A stretch of 64,000 bases of DNA from Amoebophrya sp. A120 (taxonomy: Eukaryota > Sar > Dinophyceae > Syndiniales > Amoebophryaceae), in the NCBI GenBank assembly GCA_905178155.1, contig CAJINV010000002.1, forward strand, positions 1,504,677-1,568,676, in the 5' to 3' direction. Below, piece after piece: positions 34,501 through 46,500 of the stretch (within the stretch, counting starts at the first letter, position 1; every line of letters starts with the position of its first letter). A program made the translations under genes and the position numbers. Under the pieces are notes generated by a model, which was given only the letters and a program-made list of their open reading frames with translations, searched no databases and was not told where the DNA came from.

Positions 34501-37500
34501 ACATTGTCCCTTAAACCAGGATTTCCATCCGGTGTGAAATCAGGCAAGGACTCCGGAATCAAGTTAACACACGGCGGCCACGCCTCGTCTGGTTCCCATT
34601 CATCATTTTTTCTTCGGACAATATCCGCGACGAAATCCACGTCGTTCTGGAGGGTATTGTCGAGGAAGGGAAACCCTGCTCGGCAGTCGACAGGAGCAGG
34701 TTGAGAGGAGCCGATCACTGGTAGAAACAGGTCTCGCATGACCGCCTCGTCCGCGCGAAGGGTGAAAGTGGCGAGACGGAGCAGGTCTACGTTCGCAAAG
34801 GATGCAGCTGCGCCGTTTTGGTAATGGACAAACAACTTCAGCAACTCTTGATCCGTCCGGAGGTCTTTGGACAGAACCGCGTAATTTTCTGCCGTTGCCA
34901 CTTTCTCTTCGTATTCCAGAACGTAGTTCTTCACCAGGTCCAGGTCGGTCCGAAAATTGACGGACAAATCTTGCAGTTGACACAAGACACCCCCAGAAGT
35001 AGCGAGTTCTTGGAGAAACTGGTACTCAAGGTCAGGGGTGGGAAATAGCTTATCACCGGCGATCAAGGGCAAAATCTCGCAACTGTCTCCCGCCTGCAAT
35101 CCAGGCATTATCCTGAGTAAAAACGTCCCCATACCAGAGTCAAGATGGGGAATCGGCTAGACAAGTCCACGAGTTTCGGCTGTTTTGCATGACAAATTTG
35201 GAGTCGCAGTGTAGTGCTGTTTGAGGTAGTTCAGAAGCATCACAGATCTAGTACATCATGCTGATTGGCGCATTACAAATTCCAAAACACGACCAGAAAA
35301 TGCTTCTCATGTGTCTCCGCATGACAAACATTTTGAGCATGCAGATTTGCATGACAACTCTGGGGTGGGGACGTTTTTACACAAGATAGGCATGATCCAT
35401 TCCTCACTATTCGCCACAACTTCGACTTCGGTAGCTGACATCCGGGAGTACGCGCAGAGAAATAACGAAAGCACCCGGGCGGGCTTGTTCAAAGAAGTAG
35501 TTGCACTGGAGGAAATCCTTGTCAACCCGGCGTCCAAAACGCTCAGCAGATCATCTTCTTCCTCTGCGCTGATTATCGTTGCGCAGCTGTGGTCCATTTT
35601 GTCCACCACAACTTCTTGACAGACCCCTCCTGTTCTTCCGCTCATCACGCTGTCGGACACCGCGAATGCATCGCCGTAGAACCCGGAGATGAAAAAATCG
35701 TCGCTCCAGTTCTGGTCGTAAAACCGCCGGTCCACTTTGCTGCAGATCTCGACGAGCTTCCGGCCGAATAAAGCGCAGTTGTGGTTTTCCGCGTGCGCGG
35801 ACTGTGGTAGGGTCGGATGCGGTTCGGCGGTGCCGGCCACAACTTGGGAAGAAGAAAGAGAAGATGAACTTCTGTCATCCGCTGCTGCTGAAACTAAAGT
35901 AGAACTCGTCGGGAACCTCGGGTTTGTTCCCTTCCCATTCAGAAACTGGTCGCCACAATGGTCTAGGAGTTGAAACACCGAGGTTAAAAGCTGTGCGTCA
36001 TTTGGTTGCGCGGACGAGTCAGCAATATTAGCCCGTTCCTCCGCTTTTTCGATGTCGAAAAAACACTCACCCGAGTGCAGCTTGTTCAAAGAACCAGACG
36101 GGATTCTGGTTTCGTAAGTGCACACAGCGGTGTCGTAATTTGCGAGGAGTTTCGTCTTCTCCGGGGTGCAACTCTCCGCAGCGAACAGCCCGTTCCCATA
36201 GCACTGGAGATTGTAGAAGTTGAACACTGCAGACCGGACGGCAAGTTCTAGTTCCGATGCGTTTCCATCGAAGTCGCCATCCCCACCCCCGATCGGGTTC
36301 GCAGCAACACCGGTGCCGAAGACTTTTACGCCCAAAATCGCGAGTTCGCGGTAGGCGGGGCGGAGGGAGGTTTTTGATTTTGTAGCCTTTTGCAAGAAAG
36401 AACTTGCCGAAGAAGAGCCACTGCCTGACGTGATCCCCTCCTGCCGTAAGGGGAGTTGGACCACAACGAATTTCCCCGGAGCAGCCTTGCTGCAGTCAAT
36501 CACCATCTCACCCACGGTGAAAGCACCGCTAACATCTTCACCCGCCCCAGCGGCGGCCGAAACGCTGTCGAAGTCGTGGATCCGGTTGTGGATTGCAAAA
36601 ATGTCTGGGTCTGGAAGAATGCAGGAGTTTGCCATGCAGATTTTGCATGACCCATGAGGTCTGTGATGCATGCCCTAGCATCAGAGATTTTGCGAGGGCT
36701 TTCTGATGCTCATACCGCATGAGAAATGCCCTCTCCGCGTAGCACAAAATACACCTCTTTTGCTGTTCATGCAATACAGATTTTTTTGGAATCCAAATGC
36801 AGCATCACAAGTTGCATTCTTCCAGACCGAGACATATTTGCATTCGATACCGCTGGTAATTGTGCATTTTCCGTACCCTCGCGAGCCCATTCCCCTTGTC
36901 GAATTTGATAACTTCACAAAGTTCCCTGCCGCTGCCCGAGTTTTCATCCATAGCACTTGCACCAGTTACAACCTCTTCCGCTCTTGGCTTCTTACAGGGA
37001 GCTGCGAACTCGACCGTGTGATTCGTGACGAAAACTTCGATCCCCTCGTGCACGTTCGGGAAGTGAGCACCGGGAGGAAGCGTGTACCCGGTATTGCCTT
37101 CTTCCGTTTGTAAACAGTCAGGGAGAAGACAGGGGCTTTGTTCCCCGAACTTGGTTGTTATTCCCAGCTCCTGCTCTTCAGCAGAACTCTGCGACGTCCA
37201 GGGCCGGGCGAAGAAGAGTTGGCGGAGGTAGAAGTTCTCGACTGGGATTTGGATTCGCACGTTGGAAACATCAAACGCGTCGCTCTTTCCAGCTTTATCC
37301 CCGTCGTTCAAATCCAACTCCACGTACGCGCAGTGGTTTTTGTCGCTGTAGCTCGTGTAAACCCCAGATGGTGCGCCGTTTTGCTCATACGCGGCTATCT
37401 GCTGCCCGTTTAAAAGGTTTTCCGCCTTCAAATTTCCCTGACTCGGCGGGCTAGCGGCGATTGCTGTTTCTGGCGTCAAGTCTTTCAAAGGAGCGGACTC

Positions 37501-40500
37501 TGCTATTTCGTCGACGTGCTTGAAGTCGCATACTGCACTGCTTTCTCCTTTCATACAAACGCCAAACTTCGGTTTATCATATTCGTCCACGCACCTCTCC
37601 CCCTTCGCAGGCCGGTCTTGGCAGAACGCTATCCTGAGTAAAAAAGTACCCACACCAGAGTTGTAATGCAGATTTGCAAAGAGAGGAAGACTTGTAATGC
37701 GCATCCCCATGAGAGCCATTTCCAATCGTGTTTTGGAATTTGTGGTGCTGTGAACAGGATGAGCAGATGAATCTGTGATGCGGCTGCACTTGCTAACCTG
37801 CACTACACTGCATAGTGCAACTTGTCATGCGTGACCCACAAAACTGCTAGGCTTGTGTTGCAAAATCCCCATCCTGACTCTGGTGTGGGTACGTTTTTAC
37901 TCAGGATAAACGCTTGGCCGTCCTCTTTGGGTGCTGCCGGGACGGCGAGGACCTGCCCCGCTGGGATTTGCGCCTTCACGTCCACGCAAACCAACACGTG
38001 CACACACGACTCCCCGACATTGTCCGCGGCATCCGTGCCCCCACTCCGCCAATAATTCTCCCCGTGGACTAGGTGGTAGGTTATGCCCCCCTTGTAAAAG
38101 TAGTTGTCACGCGCGATCGAATCAGGTAAGTCCGCCGGAGTCGCCGTTCGCTCCAGCTGCAGGTCAATCGCGGACTGCCGCGGGAAATTCAAGTCTTTCG
38201 GGTTGTTCGGAAATTTGTCGTTGGCTTCCTTGTCGTAGGACGCATAGGCGTACATGTAGTTCTTCGCATCAGAAGAGGTGTCAGCACCTGGTGCACCGGC
38301 AGCGGTTTCTACTTTATACGGTAAGTTTTCCGCGTGTTCCATCCAATGGTAGCGAAATTCCCCTGCGTTTTGCATTTTAGCATTCTCATTACCCTCCGGA
38401 TATTCCCCACCAGTCACCCATTTTGTGTACACCGAATCCGCCCCGTCTTTGGTCCAGAACAGTTGAAAATCCGAGTCTGCTGCGGGGAAATAGGATCCTG
38501 CTGGCGCGGCGACGTACTCTTGTTGCGATGAAGTAGCTCCATCTTGATCATTTTCGCTGTCTGTCGCGAGGATCCACACATTCGCAGCCCCCTTCCTGGT
38601 TGCCCAGTTGTCACTGCGGCAGTCCTTTGTATTCTGGCCGCAGGACGTTTCGCCGTAGCTGTGGCGGAGGGTGATTTGATTCACCCGCATGGTGTTCTGC
38701 GCATTGTCTTTTCCCGCGGAGTTGCCGAAAGCGGATGGGAGTTTGAAGTTTCCCTCAACATTAACCACATAAAAATCATCACTCGCGGCCGCCGCCCCGC
38801 CAAAACAAACTTCCTTCTTCGTCGCCCGTTTCCCCTCCGCGTGCTTCGATTCAATGACTTTGTCAAACGGCCGCGACCCGAAGTAAGTCGTGAAGGTTTC
38901 CGGCTCGCCGGAAACCAGTAAAGGGATGATTTTTCGGCCAGAAACTGCTTGCCCCAAACACGGGTTTTTCTTCTCTTCTTCAGCGATGTTCTCATCCCCC
39001 TCCCCGGTCAAACGATGTAGATTCCGGTTCTCCTGCAACAAAGTGGTCAGCTCTTCGCCAAAATCATCCGGAAACCGGTCGAAGAGACAATCTTTCGCTA
39101 GCGCCTCCGCATTTCCGTCCGACCTTTTGATCACTTGATGATAACACCTCCCGTTCAAGGGAGACACCCCGGCAAAAGAGGACCCTGGCTCCTCACATTT
39201 TTTCCCCTTCTTCGCACAGAAAGCAGGGCCATCCGAAGGGTCCCCGAGATCGAGGACTTCACTTTTCAACCCGTAGTCCCCAGTAGCGGGGATGGAAACA
39301 AAGTTTTTCACCTGGTCCGCAACTGTAGTAGGGTGCGTGTTTGTTTCACCAGCAAAAACCACCTCCGCTGCGTCCCGCGGGCGGTCCAAATCCGTGAAAA
39401 TTTTGCACCCGATCCGCCGCGCGTTGTCGAGGTACCCCTCACCGGATTCCCACTTGGGATTGCCAGTAGAACCGGGATTCGACTTCGGCGAGGATTTTTC
39501 TTTCACGGCCTTCAGGAAATCTTGTAACTCTGGAGCAGCTGTACTCTTCTCCAATAATTCGTACTCACAGTATTCCTTGATTCGGTTGTAGGTCCAGTGG
39601 AGTTCCAAATGCTCGTACTTCTCATTATAATGCGTCGGGTTCGTGCGATCGGCCGAGCCGGTGAGTTTGTGGAAATTCTCGTAGAAATATGAGAGTGCAC
39701 AATCCCCCTTCCCCTCATAATTTGTAATGCAAAATACCAAATCCAAGTCCTACCTGTATGCACCTTGTCCATGCCAAATTCATTTGGAACCTCAAAGAGT
39801 TGTACTACAGATAACGTGTGCAACAGATTTGTCATGCGGCAGCCACATTTCTGTGGTTGCTTGTGTTGCTGCTTATCGACCATACAAATGAGAAGGAGGG
39901 GGAGTTGTGCACTCTCGTAAGGAAGTTGTAGATTTCGCCGCAATCGTCGGGACGCAGGCAGAATTGCTGTTCTTCAAAATCTCCGGGACAACAGCATCTA
40001 CTTCGCTTTGTTTGTTCTTGAACAGATCCGTCCACACGTCCATCGCTGAGTAACCTGCGCCGTCAGTCACTTCCGTACACACAATGCCCCTTTCGAACCA
40101 CATCAATTTGTGTCCGTGCAAATCCCGCCAACCCGCATCGTTCGGGAAAACCTGGGGGCGTGTACCAGTGGTTTCGCAAACGTTGTTCTCGCTGGAGCTG
40201 CTGGTGCCTCCTCCTGCTTCCTCCGAAGAAGTGGGCCATTGCGAACCCGGAGCGAGCCCCGTTTTCGAGCCGAGAGGGGTTTTTAAGAAAGCACACACCC
40301 CAGCGGTATACGCTTGAATCCGGAGCCGCAATTCCTCCGTCGACAGCCACCCGGGCAGAGCGCGGCAGGATATGACATGCTCAGACGTTACAATCCCAAG
40401 TGTTACAATACAGGACATGGAAATCGGTGATGCAAAAACCGCATCATCTAGCCAACTCCCGCAGGATTGCGCATGACAAGTTCCGGAGCAGTTCCAAAAC

Positions 40501-43500
40501 TAGCTAGAACCTGGCGCAACTTGTATTGCAGAAAGAAGAACGCTCTGCGACTCTGTCATGCTGCTGAGGCAAAACAAAGTCCACACTCTATTGCAACGTT
40601 TGAGATTGTGACGCCTGAGAAGGTCATACAGGAGGACTGGAGGATGTCGTAGGCAGAATTGATGGTTAATCCATCGAGGTTGGCGACATTCGGTTGACTG
40701 GATGAAAAGGGAAATTCTTCATCTTGCCGATCGAAACCCGGGCCAGCCGGACCGTTGTGAACCCCGGATTCGTACCAAACACCGCTTGAAGATGTTGGTG
40801 TACCACCAGCTTGGAAGATCGTCTTGTAGACCGAAGTCTGTTCTGAACCAGTACCTTCTTCCGACCAGTAACTCTGTGTCCGCAGGTAGTCCATCCGTTG
40901 ACACCAGTTCTGCGCTACCTCCGCGAGCGCGAGTTTCAAAGTGTCTACCGTTGGAACAATTGGATTGCTTTCTAGTACAAATCCTGTCGTCACGGCATCC
41001 CAACCCGAGCCGTACGAGGCGGTCAAGCAATCCGCCGTGCAAATCTGGTTCCCCAGGACGGTCGCCGTAAACCAATCGTCCCACAGCGCAGTACCTCCGA
41101 GTTGGTACGGATAGAAAACCTCATGAAGGTTTTTCTTGCTGCACGAATTCGCTGTTTCGGAGAAAGTCCCAGCGAGTAGTAACTGCTTCTTGATTCCCCG
41201 ACAGATCTGCGAGCTGTACTCCGAAAACGCGGTTTGCAGGTCGAGTGTTTGCAATCCGGCTAAATCGTCCTGCTCTCCGTTATTAGAAAAAACTTCGCTT
41301 GGCGAAAGCCGCAAATCAATCGAATTTCGAAACAAGTGCTCCCACGTCATGTCATTCGGCAAAACACGGCCGGTTCCCGAAACAAGCTCCGCAGGCGGCG
41401 GGATCTCGCCGATAGGCGGCGCTGTCGTGGCTGGCTCTTCGACGGGCGGCAGGTCAGCTGGGTCGACGAAAGCCTTCGGCATTTGCTCCGTCGGAAGGAG
41501 CGCAAAGGAAAAATGGTCTACTCCGTGGTTGTCCTCTTCAGTGCCACTGTAAACACTTTTGTCGGCGAAAGTTCCGTCCAGATTCCGTGGCGACCCGTCG
41601 TCCAAGTAGCGAAACAGCAAACACCCGGCTCTCCGCTGACGATGTCGATCTTGACGGAAAAACCTTTCCTCCCCCGTTTCGAAATCCATTGGAATGGACG
41701 AAGCGAATTGCTCGCCGAAATTGATGTCCTTAAGGAATCGGATTTGATCATCATTGACAAACACCGAGCCGCCGTTATTCTCGTATTCCTCGTTTTCGGG
41801 TTGTAGCGCGAGAACCAAATTGCAGTACTCATTCAACCGGTTGTAGACATGATGGAGTTCCCACAGATGTTTCTTTTCACTCAGTTTCCCGTCGTGCTTC
41901 TGGTTGTAGAAGGAGGACTCGTGGGTTAAATCACTTGGATCAATCAACGAGGTCGCGGGCACACAGTCAGGGCTGGAGGGAATGCCATAATTTGCCAAGA
42001 CAGCGGGAGTGACCGCCGGGGATGATCCTGCTGGTGTTCCCGCGTCCGCAGTATGGATTGCAAATATGTCTGGGTCTGGAAAAATGGAACTTGTAATGCT
42101 AGTCCTACACTCCTGTAAAATCTATGTTGCATGACTAACAAAAAAGACGCCCTCTTTGGTCATACAAAAGCGCAGTTTCTCATGCGGACTGAGCATGAGA
42201 GAGCGTTGTGCAAACTTGCCATGCTTGGCTGCATTGGGTAACATTTCAGTCAACCACAGTTCAGCATCACAAGCTTCCAGATCCAGACATTTTTGCATTT
42301 GATACGGAGCGGTTTTCAGCCCAATCGCGGTTTCCAACCTCGCCCTCGCGTTTTGGTGTGTATCGGACGAGCACAATTTCCCACTGGAAATCCAGCCGAG
42401 GTTTTTAGCCGCACTTGTCGTCTCGTCGCGGATATAATCCGTCGTTCGGTACGCGGTGTCTTTTGGGAAAAACCTAGGCCGGAGACCCGTTTCTTCGCAA
42501 GAAGTTTATCAAATGTAAAAATGTCTGGGTCTGGAAGAATGCAACTTGTGATGCTGCATTTGGATTCCAAAAAAATTTGTATTGCATGAGTACCAAAGGA
42601 AAGGCAATTTTTGCTACGCTGAGAAGGCATTTGTCATGCGGAATACGCATCAAGAAGCCCTCAAAAAATCTGTATTGCTAGGGGATGCATCACAGACATG
42701 ATGGCTCATGCAAAACGTGCATGACAAGTGTCAGAATCTTCCAGACCCAGACATTTTTGCATTTTTTGATAAAGTTTCTTGCAGCGCACAAACCCCGGTC
42801 AAATACGCCTGGATCCGCTGTTGTAATTCCGATACCGACAGCCACCCGGGAATCGCCTTGCAGCTGGTTTGCAGCGTTTGATAGACAATGGTAGGGTTGA
42901 AAAGAACCGGTGGATGCTGCTGTTGATCTCCTCCCTGGTTAGAAGTATCATCAACATCGAGTGGCACAAAGGGCTGCAGGTTTGCGAGCCGGTAAACACC
43001 CGTTTCGTAAGTTGAATCAACCGGGGGGATGCGGGACCTCGCGTTCAGGGCATCAGCAGGGAAAGAATCCGTGGTCACGCCTGAAGTACTATCAAAACCT
43101 CCATCGAAATATTGCGCCGGTGTGACCTCGCTGTCCCCCCCATTCTTCTTCCACCCGAACGCCCAGCTCGTTCTGCCGTAATCCTGCCGCACGCACCAAC
43201 TTTGGACCAAATTCGCCAGCGCAAATTCCACGTTCTCTCGCGGCGTCTGCGCGTCGTCCTCGACAACCGCTGACCAGGACGCGGCTGTGCAGCTCGCGGT
43301 GCACATTTGGAGGACATTTGATGCGGCCGAGGAGCCTGGTGGTCTCAAGCCTTGCGCCCAATCCGGCCAGGTGCTCAAAAGAGCCTCGTCAACGCCTTCC
43401 GCCGCCTCTTCCCACCCCCCGTTCCCGGCGATCCCGACTGGGTAAAAGAGCCGCGGTAAACGGGAATCGGTGCAGGTGGGGACAGAACTCATAGGATCTG

Positions 43501-46500
43501 GTGTACCGTCGGGGGGGAGATCGTGGATTAGGTTAGTGAATGCGATTCGGTTCAAGTTGATGGACTGACAGAGCGTATTCCCGTACTCTTTCACCATACC
43601 GGATAAATCCCTTACAGAGGTGAAATCTTGCAACTCCGGACTGACCGTTTGTCCGTATTCATCTTCCGCGCCAAAAATTTCGCGTGGCGAGCTCGCAATG
43701 CTTCCCGCCTGGTGGAACAGATTTTCCCAAGTCATTCTTCTCGGCAGTCCCGGAAGCTGCACACCGCCCTCGGTGGTGTCACCGTCACCACCAGAACCGG
43801 ACCCGGCAGTTGCGGCGAGCAGCTGTTCCTTCTGCACATACCCCTTCGGCTGATGCTGATCAACGTCGCTGCCGTGTAGATCCGCATCAGGCGTGTCTGT
43901 GAAAAGCAACATGACGCACCCAGCTCTGCGCTCCCGGTGCTCGGCGAACCGGAAGGCGAGGTTTGTATCCAGGGTTTCGCATCAAATGCAAAAATGTCTG
44001 GGTCTGGAAACTTGTGATGCTGGGTGGCGTATCATGATGAGGCCACAAGTGCTGGCTAAGGATGACAAGTTTCTGAGCTTCTATGTGTTGACTATTCTGC
44101 ATGACAGACTGCGTTTCTGCATGACAGAAAAATGGAGCGCTTGGGTAACGTGCATGACAGATTCAAGAGTCATGCCAGACAAGCATGACAGACATGCATT
44201 CTTCCAGACCCAGACATTTTTGCACTTGATATTTCGGTTCCGAAAACGATACGGGTCAGATACTGCAACCTCGCAATTTCATCTTCCAGTCCTCCTGGGT
44301 TGTTCACGCCGACAGCAGACGCTGTGTAAAAGTCCTCCGTTTCCGGAAAGGATAAAACCAGTTCGCAGTACTCCTGCAACCTTGTGTAGACGAAGTGGAG
44401 TTCGAATAAATGCATCTTCGGCGCCACGGCGCCCAGCCACGTGTTTGTGAACGCCTCCCGACCCTGGAAAGTTGGGAGGGAAATGGAGGGAACGCATTGG
44501 CTTATCTTCACAGTTGGTGTGCTAGCACTGTTATCGCCTTCCGAAGTGGTCTGCGTAGAAGTGATTCCTTTCAGAAACTCGACATCGGAATTTAAGAGTT
44601 CACTGCTCAGATAAGTTTCCGCATCACTTTCCGATCCCGCAAGTTTGCAAATCTCGCCCCCCGGGAACCACTGGAGGTCTTTTTCCGTCGCTCCATCCGC
44701 TGCTGGAACGCCGGATTTCCGACCAATATTTCCCGGAAACGCGGTAGGTCGTTTTTTGTCACTAGATTCGCACTCACTCTCACTTCTCACCCCGCAAACC
44801 CCGGCGAGGTAAGCGATAATCCGACGTTGGAGGTCAGTAACGGAGAGCCAGCCGGGAACGGCCTTGCACCCGGTTTGCATCGTGTCGTACATCAGAGTAT
44901 AGTCGAAGAGCCAGGCGTCATGGTCCTGGGTAGAGTAGGGAAGAAACGGATTCAAATACGCGTCGTTGAAAACCGCCGTTTCATACTCCGCATCTAAAGC
45001 CGGAATTTCCGACTTCGCTGTTTCATAAGCATCCGTCGGCATTTCGGAAGCATCAGCGGCCTCCCCCTTCCAGCCCCGAGCGTAGCTCGTCCTCCGGTAG
45101 TCCATTCGGACGCAGAAATTCTATTACAGTGAAAAATGCCCCCACCCCAGAACTTGGGAGCATTTGTATTGCAAACCTTTCCAAAAGAAACACTCGCCTT
45201 CTTGCATCTAGTAGCATCACACGTTTCCAACCGTCAACAGCAAAGATTTGTATTGCAAAAGAGCCCAGCAAGAGCGGCGCTTGTCATGCAAGCGATGCCA
45301 TATACGCCTAGACTCTGCAGCAGAAAGATTCATACTCCTTTCATGCATGACAAAAAGTTTTCATTTGGAAACTTCGCATCACAAATTCCTGCAAATTTGG
45401 GGGTGGGGGCATTTTTCACCTTGATAAATTCTGCACTAGATTCACCAGCGCCGCTTCTGTTGTTTTCCGCTGTGCGGCGTGGAACCGGTCGGAGGTGCCT
45501 GATGTTTTGAAAGTAGGTTCTGCACACCCGGGTTGGCAAATGGTGCCCTGGGAGAACCAGCTGTTGTACCCGGGGTCGATTTCAATCGTTTCCCCCTCGT
45601 CCCCGGCTAACTGATCCCAAAAATACCCCACCCCGGTCGGGTAAAACACCGGGCGAATCCCGATTTGGTCGCACTCGGGCCACGGGCGCCAGGATTCTAC
45701 GTGGGCGTTTTCGGGTAGGTGGTAATCGGAAGTAGTGTCGGATGCTGAAACGAGGATTTTGTTCTTCCCGATTTGCCGGCACACCGAGCGGCTGTACTCG
45801 TAGAAAACTGCTTGGATTTCCGCATTTTCGGTAAAATCAGAAGCCAACTCACTGCTCAACCCGGTTCCGGTGACGTAGTTTGCCGGGTTATCGCCAAAAA
45901 TTTGTTTTGGCGACTTCGTGATGTCGCTCGCTTGGGTAAACAAATGCTCCCACGTCATGCGCGAGGGTAGCGTCCCGTCGGAGGGGAATAGGGAGCCTGT
46001 ACTACCTCCAGAGCCAATGCCGTCGCCTCCGCACGGACAAATCTCCATGGTGCTCGGGAATTGGTTCCCACAAATCATCCCCGACGCGAGCATCCCCCTC
46101 GAAGGGAGAACGGTGGTGAGAATTTTCTTCTCCCGCAACGTGTTCTGGTCCTCGCAAACCATGGGATTGCACCCGACAAAACTTTCCGGAACGGCGACGT
46201 CCCCACCGAACGACGGCACTCCATCTACTGCATCGCTGAATTTCGGGATCAAGATTTTCAGCGGGTTCGGCAACTTCATACTGCCGGTTTTTGGATCGAT
46301 GAGGGCTGCGATCTTCGCGGTGTCTTCAATATCGGATTCTGTACCTGAAGTTCCAGCTGCTGCTGCACCCGCACTAGAATGATCTGGCCCGCCCTGACAC
46401 TCCCCCGTGAAGCGATTCACAGCGTTGTGCAACGTCGTCTTCGAACGGTTTTTGACGTAGCAGCGGCCGTGATGCGGCTGGGCCGAATCGACGGCATTGT

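Noticed and set aside
45416-45431. Reading the exon ends into the introners as protein C-termini
   Set aside because: The extra residues are introner sequence (for example SDVKMSGSG-type tails repeated after many exons). Homology resumes only after removing the elements.
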